Shown piece after piece: positions 26,169 through 34,645 of a stretch of DNA of 64,000 bases. Every line of letters starts with the position of its first letter. Within the stretch, counting starts at the first letter, position 1. A program made the translations under genes and the position numbers. A model generated the notes under the pieces. It did not search any database and was not told the DNA's origin. It saw only the letters and a list, made by a program, of their open reading frames with translations. The stretch lies in contig JAFTGH010000020.1 in assembly GCA_017458005.1 (NCBI GenBank), forward strand, positions 1 to 64,000, in the 5' to 3' direction. This DNA is from Prevotella sp. (GTDB lineage Bacteria > Bacteroidota > Bacteroidia > Bacteroidales > Bacteroidaceae).

Positions 26169-27896
26169 ATGCACTATCAATGGAATTACGAACCACCTAC
26201 ACCCGAAAGACAGCAAGCGGCTAAAGAACTGGCGGAGAAGATTGGAATGAGCCCAATCGTTGCCGACCTGCTCATCCAGCGAGGCATCAAGACGGAGAGT
26301 GCGGCGAAACGGTTCTTCAGACCGATGATGAACGAACTCATCGACCCATTTCTGATGAACGACATGGACGTAGCCGTCGACCGCCTGAATGATGCGATGG
26401 GACGCAAAGAGCGTATCATGGTATATGGCGACTATGATGTCGATGGGTGTACAGCGGTGGCACTGGTATACAAGTTTCTGCAGCAGTTCTATTCCAACAT
26501 AGAATACTATATCCCCAACCGTGAGGAAGAGGGGTATGGTGTCAGCATCAAGGGAATAGACTATGCGAAGGAAACTGGTGTAAAACTGATTATTGTCCTC
26601 GATTGCGGTATCAAAGCAATCGAGGAGATTGCCTATGCGAAGGAACAGGGCATCGACTTCATCATCTGCGACCACCATGTGCCGGACGAGGTGATGCCAC
26701 CAGCCGTTGCCATCCTGAATCCTAAGCGTGAGGACTCTACCTATCCTTTCAAAGACCTATGCGGATGTGGCGTAGGCTTTAAGTTGATGCAGGCGTTTGC
26801 CAAGAACAATGGCATTCCCTTTGCACGTCTGATTCCCCTGCTCGACCTCTGTGCCGTCAGCATTGCTGCCGACTTAGTTCCTGTAACGGGCGAGAACCGC
26901 ATCCTTGCCTTCCATGGACTGAAGCAACTGAACCAGAGCGCATCAATCGGACTGAAAGCGATTATCAGTATCTGCGGACTCACTGGGCGTGAGTTGACAA
27001 TGAGTGATATCGTCTTTAAGATAGGTCCTCGCATCAATGCCAGCGGTCGCATGCAGAACGGCAAGGAGGCTGTGGAGTTATTGGTGGAGCGTGACCTGCA
27101 GAAGGCACTCACCGAGGCAAACCGCATCAACGAGTATAACGAGCAGCGCAAGGATGTCGACAAGCAGATGACCGAGGAGGCAAACGAGATTGTGGCACGT
27201 CTGGAGAGTCAGCGTCACATGCAGTCCATCGTGCTCTATGATGAAGGATGGAAGAAAGGCGTGGTGGGCATCGTCGCCTCCCGTCTGACGGAACTCTATT
27301 TCCGTCCTACCGTCGTCCTGACCATCATCGACGGCATCGCCTCTGGCTCGGCACGTAGTGTGGCGGGCTTCGACATCTATGATGCCATCAAGAGTTGCCG
27401 TGACCTGTTGGAGAACTTCGGAGGACACACCTATGCTGTAGGACTGACACTGAAACAAGAGAATATCCCTGAGTTCCGCCGCCGCTTCCAAGAGTATGTC
27501 AGTGGACATATCCTTCCCGAGCAGACCTTGCCGACACTAGAGATCGACGAGGAGGTTGACTTTAAGGATATCTCCAAGCGACTGCATAACGACCTGCGCC
27601 GGCTGGCTCCTCATGGACCTGACAATCCCAAGCCACTGTTCCTGACCCGTAATGTCTATGACTACGGCACCTCGAAAGTGGTAGGTAAGCATCAGGAGCA
27701 TATCAAACTGGAACTGGTTGATTCCAATTCAGCAGTGGTGATGAACGGTATTGCCTTTGGACAGAGCGCCGAGGCACGCTATATCAAGTCGAAGCATTCG
27801 TTTGACATCGTCTACACCATCGAGGAGAACACCTATAAGCGTGGTGAGGTACAGTTGCAGATAGAGGATATCCGACCTTCTGAAATTGATAGTTGA
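26169..27896 (+). CDS. recJ: Single-stranded-DNA-specific 5'-3' exonuclease RecJ
   Basis: 575 residues. DHH-family motifs: YGDYDVDGCTAVAL, VLDCGIKA, ICDHHVPDE. The DHHA1 part shows GIASGSARSVAGFDIYDAI and FGGHTYAVGLTL, followed by an OB-like C-terminal domain. Functions in RecF-pathway recombination and mismatch repair. Directly followed by recQ, a helicase that supplies its substrate, so the pair forms a functional unit. Confidence 0.95.
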   Translation: MHYQWNYEPPTPERQQAAKELAEKIGMSPIVADLLIQRGIKTESAAKRFFRPMMNELIDPFLMNDMDVAVDRLNDAMGRKERIMVYGDYDVDGCTAVALVYKFLQQFYSNIEYYIPNREEEGYGVSIKGIDYAKETGVKLIIVLDCGIKAIEEIAYAKEQGIDFIICDHHVPDEVMPPAVAILNPKREDSTYPFKDLCGCGVGFKLMQAFAKNNGIPFARLIPLLDLCAVSIAADLVPVTGENRILAFHGLKQLNQSASIGLKAIISICGLTGRELTMSDIVFKIGPRINASGRMQNGKEAVELLVERDLQKALTEANRINEYNEQRKDVDKQMTEEANEIVARLESQRHMQSIVLYDEGWKKGVVGIVASRLTELYFRPTVVLTIIDGIASGSARSVAGFDIYDAIKSCRDLLENFGGHTYAVGLTLKQENIPEFRRRFQEYVSGHILPEQTLPTLEIDEEVDFKDISKRLHNDLRRLAPHGPDNPKPLFLTRNVYDYGTSKVVGKHQEHIKLELVDSNSAVVMNGIAFGQSAEARYIKSKHSFDIVYTIEENTYKRGEVQLQIEDIRPSEIDS

Positions 27897-27899
27897 AAG

Positions 27900-29816
27900 T
27901 TGAAGACTGAAAGTTATCAATCCATATTAAAACAGTACTGGGGCTACGATGACTTCCGTGGTATCCAACGGGAGATCATCGAGTCTATCGGTGACGGGTA
28001 CGACACGTTAGGACTGATGCCGACGGGTGGCGGTAAGTCTATCACCTTTCAGGTTCCTGCCCTTGCCATGGAGGGGGTATGTGTCGTCATCACCCCACTC
28101 ATCGCCTTGATGAAAGACCAGGTACACCATTTGCGCCAACGGGGCATCATGGCGGCTGCTGTCTATAGCGGGATGCAACGGGATGACATCCTCCGCATCC
28201 TGGAGAATTGTATCTTAGGAAACACTAAACTCCTGTATGTCTCACCAGAGCGACTGGGCAGTGAACTGTTCCAGACGAAACTCCGTCACATGCAGGTGAG
28301 TTTCATCACGGTGGACGAGGCACACTGTATCTCGCAATGGGGCTATGACTTCCGTCCTTCCTATCTCCAGATTGCGGACATCCGCCGCATCTGCCCTGAT
28401 GTTCCCATCCTTGCCCTCACAGCAACAGCGACGCCCAAAGTCGTGGAGGATATCTGCGATAAACTTAAAGTCTCCCCTCAACAGGGGAGGTTGGAGGGGT
28501 CTCTTTTCCACATCTTCCGCATGTCGTTCGAGCGAAAGAACCTTACCTATCTGGTCTGCCATGCCGTCGACAAACGGACGGAGTTGATACGACTGCTGGA
28601 GGGCGAGCAAGGATCCTCCATCGTCTATGTCCGCAGCCGTCGCCATGCCCGTGAGATTGCCGAGTTGTTGACGGACGCAGGACTCAGTGCCACCTTCTAC
28701 CACGCAGGTCTCGACCATGCTCAGAAAGACCAGCGACAGCGTGACTGGCAGCACGACCGTGTACGTATCATGGTTGCCACCAATGCTTTTGGCATGGGTA
28801 TCGACAAACCCGATGTGCGTATTGTTGCCCATTACGACTGTCCCGACTCCATCGAGGCATACTTCCAGGAGGCGGGGCGTGCGGGGCGTGACGGACAACC
28901 CTCGCGCGCGATCCTATTATATAACGCTGCTGACGAGCCGAAACTGAACAAGCGCATCAGCGACACCTTCCCTGAGAAAGACTATATCCGCAAGGTGTAC
29001 GACCATCTTGCCTACTATTACCAGATAGCCACTGGCGACGGCTATGGCGTGTCACGAGAGTTTAACATTGATGATTTCTGCCATAAGTTCAACCACTTCC
29101 CCATCCGAGTACACTCCGCTTTGCAGATTCTGCAACGTGCCGGGTATATCGAATACACGGAGGAGCAGGACAACCAGGCTCGTGTGAAGTTCCTAGTGGG
29201 ACGTGACGACCTGTATCGCCTGCGTGGTGACTCTCCCGACGAGGAGCGTATCATCATTGCCCTACTCCGCAACTATGGGGGATTGTTTGCCGACTACGGC
29301 TTCATCGACGAGAGTCTGATAGCCCAGCAGTGTGGCATGAAACCGGCTGACGCATACCAAGTGCTGAAGGTGCTCTCCATGAAGCACATCATCCATTTCA
29401 TTCCTCGCAAGCAAGTGCCATATATCCGTTATATGCAGCGACGGGAGGACAGCGAGCACGTATCACTACCCCCTGCCATCTATGATGAACGGTTGGCACA
29501 ATACCGCCAACGCATCGAGGCGATGCTCCACTATGCCAAAAACGATGGTAAGTGTCGCAGTCGCCAGTTATTGGAGTACTTTGGCGAGAAAGGCACCAAG
29601 GATTGTGGACAGTGTGATGTCTGTCAGTCCCATCACCCTCATGACAGCAAGCAGGCACAACAACAGATCCTCACCTTATTATCTGACCATAAGCGCCACC
29701 ATGTCACAGAACTCCTACGCCTGCAACTCCCTCATGAGGAAATAGATGCTGCCCTCACCTACCTTCTACAAGAGGAGTATATCATGCAGCAGGACGGCTA
29801 TCTGATGATTCCCTGA
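27900..29816 (+). CDS. recQ: ATP-dependent DNA helicase RecQ
   Basis: 638 residues. Helicase motifs: MPTGGGKSITFQ (Walker A), DEAHCISQWGYDFRP, ATNAFGMGIDKPDVR and QEAGRAGRDG. The RecQ-Ct zinc site is formed by cysteines in GKCRSRQLLEYF and KDCGQCDVCQ. No clear HRDC domain follows, only a short C-terminal helical part. Start is a TTG at 27900, three bases after the recJ stop; no ATG fits. Residues 189-203 (KVSPQQGRLEGSL) are encoded by a palindromic repeat inserted between motifs where other RecQs are shorter. Confidence 0.93.
   Translation: MKTESYQSILKQYWGYDDFRGIQREIIESIGDGYDTLGLMPTGGGKSITFQVPALAMEGVCVVITPLIALMKDQVHHLRQRGIMAAAVYSGMQRDDILRILENCILGNTKLLYVSPERLGSELFQTKLRHMQVSFITVDEAHCISQWGYDFRPSYLQIADIRRICPDVPILALTATATPKVVEDICDKLKVSPQQGRLEGSLFHIFRMSFERKNLTYLVCHAVDKRTELIRLLEGEQGSSIVYVRSRRHAREIAELLTDAGLSATFYHAGLDHAQKDQRQRDWQHDRVRIMVATNAFGMGIDKPDVRIVAHYDCPDSIEAYFQEAGRAGRDGQPSRAILLYNAADEPKLNKRISDTFPEKDYIRKVYDHLAYYYQIATGDGYGVSREFNIDDFCHKFNHFPIRVHSALQILQRAGYIEYTEEQDNQARVKFLVGRDDLYRLRGDSPDEERIIIALLRNYGGLFADYGFIDESLIAQQCGMKPADAYQVLKVLSMKHIIHFIPRKQVPYIRYMQRREDSEHVSLPPAIYDERLAQYRQRIEAMLHYAKNDGKCRSRQLLEYFGEKGTKDCGQCDVCQSHHPHDSKQAQQQILTLLSDHKRHHVTELLRLQLPHEEIDAALTYLLQEEYIMQQDGYLMIP
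28467..28504. repeat. Palindromic repeat within recQ
   Basis: The stretch holds CCCCT/AGGGG arms and AGGTTGGAGGGG. It aligns with 53535-53573 inside cobT at about 30 of 39 positions and is read in the same frame in both genes. Confidence 0.6.
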
Positions 29817-30305
29817 TTATTTCTCGTCTTTTTGCTTAGGAAAAGAGCCGTCTGTAAAAGTCTGTTATGCCACCCTTGCATTCCTTATCTCATTCTGCAA
29901 GAAAGAAGATTGCCCACTACATATTGTCAAGGAATTTGGTCGAAAATCGTGTATGGATTTTTGGGCATTCTAGGATTGGAGGAAGCAAAAAACAGGGGTG
30001 TTAGGGACAAAAACGGAGGAAGGACGTACCTTCGGAGGGGTTAGGTGGCACCTTCCTACCCTTTAGGTGCCACCTTCTGCCCCTTTAGGTGCCACCTTTC
30101 AAATTGGAAAAAGGCACCTTTTGAGGGCTTTTTTGCGGGTTTTTAAGGTAGTTTTCGAGGGTTAAAAAGGGGAAAAAACGGGAAACGCCCTCAGTATCAA
30201 CGGAATACAAAAACCTCTCAAATTTTGCGTATTTGAGACCAAGTGAGGACTTGGTGGATTTCACGCGAAACCTGAGAGGTCTTCTGTCAAATATTTATCA
30301 ATCGA
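29817..30305. repeat. Non-coding gap with GGTGCCACC repeats and the ilv terminator
   Basis: No credible gene is seen. Three copies of GGTGCCACC or its complement (30044-30052, 30066-30074, 30088-30096) and a GTACCTTCGGAGGGG stretch (30026-30040) form a small palindromic cluster related to one at 38.7 kb. The right end holds the terminator-like structure of the ilv operon. Confidence 0.6.
30213..30280 (-). terminator. Long nested hairpin after ilvC
   Basis: Outer arms ACCTCTCA (30213-30220) and TGAGAGGT (30273-30280) enclose TTGCGT/ACGCGAA and ACCAAGT-GAGG-ACTTGGT stems. Read leftward it ends in TTTTTG, as expected for an intrinsic terminator of the ilv unit. Confidence 0.65.
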
Positions 30306-31355
30306 TTAGTCTTCCTGATTCTCTGGACGCAACTTGCGGACAGTCTCACCAGCACGCCACATCTCCTGGTTGCGCATAGCCTCCAGTTCCTTCTCCAGAC
30401 CGGCACGATAGTCGGGCTTAGAGTTTGCGTCGATGGTGATCTGAGCCTCATTACCAGTCTTCACTGAGTAATACAGCCACTCCATCACGGGCTTGATAGC
30501 GTCGTGGAAACGAGGAGCCCAGTCGAGGGCACCACGCTGAGCGGTGGTAGAGCAGTTAGCGTACATCCAGTCCATACCCTTAGCGCCAAACAACGGACCA
30601 AGGCTCTGAGTCAACTCCTCAACGGTCTCGTTGAAAGCCTCAGAGGGAGAGTGACCGTTCTCACGGAGCACCTCATACTGTGCGAGCAGCAAGCCCTGGA
30701 TAGCACCCATCAGTGAACCACGCTCACCAGTCAGGTCAGAGGTAGCCTCACGCTGGAAGGTTGTCTCGAACATATAACCGGCACCGATACCGATACCAAA
30801 GGCAAGTGTCTTGTCCTTAGCCTTACCAGAGGCATCCTGGTAAACAGCATAAGAGCAGTTCAGACCACGACCCTCGCAGAACATCGTGCGGAGAGAGGTA
30901 CCAGAACCCTTAGGAGCCACCATGATCACGTCTACATCCTTTGGAGGAACAACACCAGTGCGGTCGCTCCAGTTGATAGCGAAGCCATGGCTGTAGTACA
31001 ATGTCTTACCTGGCTTCAGATATTGCTTAACGGTAGGCCACTGCTGAATCTGACCAGCATCAGAGAGCAGCATGCAGAGGATAGTACCCTTCTCAGCAGC
31101 CTCCTCGATAGAGAACAAAGTCTTACCAGGAACCCATCCGTCAGCAACAGCCTTGTCGTAGGTCTTACCCTGACGCTGTCCGACGATGACATTAAAACCA
31201 TTGTCGCGCAGGTTACAAGCCTGACCAGGACCCTGTACACCGTAGCCGATGACTGCGATAACCTCGTCCTTCAATACCTCACGTGCTTTCTCCAAAGAGA
31301 ACTCTTTACTGGTGACTACAGTCTCTATAACGCCACCAAAATTCATTTCTGCCAT
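30306..31355 (-). CDS. ilvC: Ketol-acid reductoisomerase
   Basis: 349 residues. Rossmann motif IGYGVQGPGQACNLRDNG, then MVAPKGSGTSLR and the knotted C-terminal domain with Mg ligands in SDLTGERGSLMGAIQGLL and VEELTQS. It converts acetolactate or acetohydroxybutyrate to the dihydroxy acids with NAD(P)H. Last gene of the isoleucine-valine set, with its own promoter and a roughly 125-nt leader. Confidence 0.95.
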   Translation of the reverse strand: MAEMNFGGVIETVVTSKEFSLEKAREVLKDEVIAVIGYGVQGPGQACNLRDNGFNVIVGQRQGKTYDKAVADGWVPGKTLFSIEEAAEKGTILCMLLSDAGQIQQWPTVKQYLKPGKTLYYSHGFAINWSDRTGVVPPKDVDVIMVAPKGSGTSLRTMFCEGRGLNCSYAVYQDASGKAKDKTLAFGIGIGAGYMFETTFQREATSDLTGERGSLMGAIQGLLLAQYEVLRENGHSPSEAFNETVEELTQSLGPLFGAKGMDWMYANCSTTAQRGALDWAPRFHDAIKPVMEWLYYSVKTGNEAQITIDANSKPDYRAGLEKELEAMRNQEMWRAGETVRKLRPENQED

Positions 31356-31488
31356 AATTGCAAATGTTATTTAAATGTTATACTTATCCCTTGCCGACCA
31401 TGCCAGCCCTAACCCGAGAGCCGTCGTTTTGTTAGTCTGCTCAGCGCTTACACGAAACACTGACGAGGGCTTAACTGATAATTGGGCA

Positions 31489-31496
31489 CAAAGGTA
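31489..31496 (-). promoter_or_regulatory. -7 box of ilvC
   Basis: TACCTTTG on the minus strand about 130 bases before the ilvC ATG. The leader contains a 29-codon GTG-initiated frame (31371-31460) that could be a leader peptide. Confidence 0.55.
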
Positions 31497-31527
31497 ACAA
31501 TTTATCACCAAATAGCCAAATAATCTA

Positions 31528-32271
31528 TTAGACTTTAATAAATTTAACCTTACTTCTGCATACTTCGACATCATCGTCCTTGCAGATACGGATGTTGAAG
31601 GTGCCTTCCTCCTTCTCCACATAGAACGACAGGCGGTCGCCAGCATGAGCCTCAGCGACATAGGCTATCTCGAAACGCTTGATCTGATGCTCCCGATACC
31701 AGTCGAGGTCCCACAGGTCGAGCACATGCTCGATATATTTCACGGAGTTGATATGTCCGTTGATGTCCACATCATTATAATAGGTGTCGATGGTACGCAC
31801 CCGCTCGGCATTATCCGACATCTTCACTCGCCCACCCTTGTCGATGGGACATTCCTTGTCTTTGACTATCCAGTTGTCGATGGCACCATTGTCAATAGCG
31901 TAGATATCTGTCGGCTGACGGCTCTCCGTGTCTATCATCGCCCAGATGCTGCGACCATAGCCGTATACTTTGCCCGCCTCATCGACAACAGCGAAGTTAC
32001 GGGAGGTGAAATAGCGCATAGCACTCTCCACCCATGTCTCCACATTAAACTTGGTGTACATCTTAGGCATCTCGTCCATCTCGATAGCGAGGCGTGACAA
32101 CACCCACGAGCGCTGAATGGTCAGGAGATAGCGCATGCCAAAGCCACGGTCGGTGGAATGGAAGTCGGCGGCATTGAGCATGTGGTTGCCCAGATGTCCC
32201 ATAAAGAGTCTGCCACTGAAGTCACAATGGAACGGCTCCGCCATAAAGGGATAGCATCCTACCTTATCCAT
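31528..32271 (-). CDS. Acyl-ACP thioesterase
   Basis: 247 residues, tandem hot-dog fold of the acyl-ACP thioesterase family. The second domain carries YNDVDINGHINSVKYIEHVLD, where the N-x-H stretch is the active-site signature. It releases fatty acids from acyl carrier protein. It sits between ilvN and ilvC in the branched-chain amino acid operon, separated from ilvN by an ATTAAAC tandem repeat. The link may concern branched-chain fatty acids, but the sequence does not prove substrate choice. Confidence 0.88.
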   Translation of the reverse strand: MDKVGCYPFMAEPFHCDFSGRLFMGHLGNHMLNAADFHSTDRGFGMRYLLTIQRSWVLSRLAIEMDEMPKMYTKFNVETWVESAMRYFTSRNFAVVDEAGKVYGYGRSIWAMIDTESRQPTDIYAIDNGAIDNWIVKDKECPIDKGGRVKMSDNAERVRTIDTYYNDVDINGHINSVKYIEHVLDLWDLDWYREHQIKRFEIAYVAEAHAGDRLSFYVEKEEGTFNIRICKDDDVEVCRSKVKFIKV

Positions 32272-32305
32272 TAAACATTAAATATTAAACATTAAACATT
32301 AAATG

Positions 32306-32848
32306 TTAGCCTTGTTTTTCGCGTTCGTCAAGAAACGCACTCACCTGCTCCTGCATACCACGAGTAACGGCGATTCGTCCACTACGGGTATACTGCAGGA
32401 CGCAACCGAACTCATCCAGGGCACGGTAAAGGGAGATGATATCCTCCGTGCGCCCACTCTTCATCACGATGATATAGGTGGGATTCACCTCCGTGATCTT
32501 CGCATCATGGCGACGAATGGTACGGGATATCTCCGGGTTCTGCATCACCAGATCGGTCTGCAACTTATACAGTCCTGCCTCACGGATAAACAACTGGTCG
32601 TCCGTGAAGTAGTTTGCCTTGATGACATCCACCTTCTTCTCTATCTGCTTGGTGATCTTCTGTATCTGGTCCTCGTCGCTCCAAGCAGTGATGGTGTACT
32701 TATGCACGCCCTCAATACTTGACGCCGACACGTTCAGGCTCTCGATATTCACCTGACGACGGGTGAACACGGCAGTCACCTGATTCAGGATACCCGCGAT
32801 ATTCTCGGAATAAACCAATAACGTATATAGTTTCTTCTTATCTTCCAT
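32306..32848 (-). CDS. ilvN: Acetolactate synthase, regulatory subunit
   Basis: 180 residues. N-terminal ACT domain (YTLLVYSENIAGILNQVTAVFTRRQVNIESL) that binds valine, followed by the ALS_ss C-terminal domain. It activates IlvB and gives it feedback sensitivity. Gene order ilvD-ilvB-ilvN supports the assignment. ilvH is an equivalent name. Confidence 0.93.
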   Translation of the reverse strand: MEDKKKLYTLLVYSENIAGILNQVTAVFTRRQVNIESLNVSASSIEGVHKYTITAWSDEDQIQKITKQIEKKVDVIKANYFTDDQLFIREAGLYKLQTDLVMQNPEISRTIRRHDAKITEVNPTYIIVMKSGRTEDIISLYRALDEFGCVLQYTRSGRIAVTRGMQEQVSAFLDEREKQG

Positions 32849-32906
32849 CCTTTACTTTTTTACCTTTTACTTTTTACCTTTTTACCTTTTTACTTTTTTA
32901 CCTTTC
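32849..32906. repeat. TTTTTACC tandem repeat between ilvB and ilvN
   Basis: About six degenerate copies of a TTTTTAC(C) unit fill the 58-base spacer between the genes. Confidence 0.7.
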
Positions 32907-34610
32907 TCAGACCTCCAGCATCATATCATTCACATTCATTCCCGGAGGAGTCATCGGCAACACGTTGTCTTCCTCCTTAATGGCACACTCCAGGATATAC
33001 GGACCCTTCGTCGTCAGCATCTTGTCGATAGCGGCGGCAAGGTCCTTGCGGTCGGTCACTGCCTCATAGGCGATACCATAGCCCTTGGCAATCTGCTCAT
33101 AGCAAGGGTTCATCATTTTGGTGAATGACTTACGACGCATCCAGAACATATCCTGCCACTGGCGCACATTACCCAAGTAATTGTTGTTCAGCAGAATCAT
33201 CTTCACAGGCGACTGCTGCTCCATGATCGTACCCAACTCCTGGATATTCATCTGGAAACCGCCATCACCCATAAAGCAGACAACCGTACGGTCGGTGGCA
33301 AAGGTGGCACCGATAGCGGCTGGCATACCATAACCCATCGTACCCAGACCACCACTCGTACAGATACTACGCTTCTCGGGATACTTGAAATAACGAGTCG
33401 CAAACAACTGATTCTGACCGACATCCGTCACAAGGACAGTTCCTCTTGGAGCCTGCTCGGCAACGGCATTCACCACCTCACCCATCAGCAGTGGTCCCTG
33501 CTTGGGATGGATGGCAGGCTCGATGACTTTCTCACGCTCTTTCTCGTCCAATGCCTTGAACGAATCACGCCATTCCTGATGGCTATTCTTATTCAACAGT
33601 GCCGTGATGGCTGGCAACGACTCCTTACAGTCGGCAACCACGGCGACATCCGTCTTCACGTTCTTATCTATCTCACTACGGTCGATGTCCAGATGAATCA
33701 CCTTCGCCTGCTTGGCATAGGTCTTCAGATTACCTGTCACACGATCGCTGAAACGCATTCCGATAGCGATCAGGACATCGCACTCCTGCTCTTTCAGATT
33801 GACGGCATAGTTGCCATGCATGCCCAGCATACCCACATTCAGCGGATGGTCGGAGGGCAGTGCGCTCAGTCCCAGCATCGTACGACCAGCAGGAATATCC
33901 GCCTTCTCCAAGAACGCCCTCAACTCCTCCTGGGCATTACCCAGTTCTACGCCCTGTCCCACCAAAGCAAGCGGACGCTTGGCATTGTTGATCTGTTCGG
34001 CAGCCTCACGGACCGTTTCCTCTTTCAGTCTCGGGTAGGCGACATAGGAACGGACGAAATCCACTTTCTTAGGCTCCCACTCCACCTCCTCGACTTGTGC
34101 GTTACGAGGGAAGTCGAGCACCACAGGACCAGGACGACCGCTTCGTGCGATATAGAAAGCACGGCTGACTGCCCATGCGATGTCCTCAGCATGACGTATC
34201 TGATAACTCCATTTGGAGATAGGTTGCGCCACACCCACGAGGTCTACCTCCTGAAAGGCATCGGTACCCAAGGCGCCAATAGCAACCTGTCCGGCGATAA
34301 CCACCATGGGGGTGGAGTCCATCATAGCGTCAGCGACACCCGTCAGGGTGTTCGTGGCACCAGGTCCACTGGTCACCAAGGCGACACCCACCTCGCCACT
34401 GACTCGCGCATAGCCCTCAGCGGCATGTGTGGCACCTTGTTCGTGACGCACCAGTATGTGGTCAAAACATTTCTTCTCTCCTCGTGTGTAGTCAAAAAGG
34501 GCATCATAAACGGGCATGATGGCACCACCAGGGTAACCGAAGATGGTCTTCACCCCCTCTGCCTGCAACGCCCGCATCAGCGCCTTCGCTCCTGTAATCT
34601 TATCCTTCAT
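32907..34610 (-). CDS. ilvB: Acetolactate synthase, catalytic subunit
   Basis: 567 residues. Features of the TPP enzyme: FGYPGGAIMPVYDAL, catalytic Glu in RHEQGATHAAEGYAR, SGPGATNTLTGVADA and the TPP/Mg site GDGGFQMNIQELGTIMEQ...NNNYLG. It condenses pyruvate with pyruvate or 2-oxobutyrate. Lies between ilvD (35 bases) and ilvN (58 bases, a TTTTTACC tandem repeat). Confidence 0.95.
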   Translation of the reverse strand: MKDKITGAKALMRALQAEGVKTIFGYPGGAIMPVYDALFDYTRGEKKCFDHILVRHEQGATHAAEGYARVSGEVGVALVTSGPGATNTLTGVADAMMDSTPMVVIAGQVAIGALGTDAFQEVDLVGVAQPISKWSYQIRHAEDIAWAVSRAFYIARSGRPGPVVLDFPRNAQVEEVEWEPKKVDFVRSYVAYPRLKEETVREAAEQINNAKRPLALVGQGVELGNAQEELRAFLEKADIPAGRTMLGLSALPSDHPLNVGMLGMHGNYAVNLKEQECDVLIAIGMRFSDRVTGNLKTYAKQAKVIHLDIDRSEIDKNVKTDVAVVADCKESLPAITALLNKNSHQEWRDSFKALDEKEREKVIEPAIHPKQGPLLMGEVVNAVAEQAPRGTVLVTDVGQNQLFATRYFKYPEKRSICTSGGLGTMGYGMPAAIGATFATDRTVVCFMGDGGFQMNIQELGTIMEQQSPVKMILLNNNYLGNVRQWQDMFWMRRKSFTKMMNPCYEQIAKGYGIAYEAVTDRKDLAAAIDKMLTTKGPYILECAIKEEDNVLPMTPPGMNVNDMMLEV

Positions 34611-34645
34611 ACTTTTCTCTAGTATATCTAGTTTTTCTAGTATTT

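Noticed and set aside
29832..30044. 70-codon frame after recQ
   Set aside because: Lies in non-coding DNA leading into GGTGCCACC repeats; no recognisable protein.
31356..31527. T-box or known amino acid riboswitch before ilvC
   Set aside because: No T-box sequence or known aptamer core could be recognised in the leader.
33507..34622. 371-codon frame opposite ilvB
   Set aside because: Shadow of the clear acetolactate synthase gene on the minus strand.
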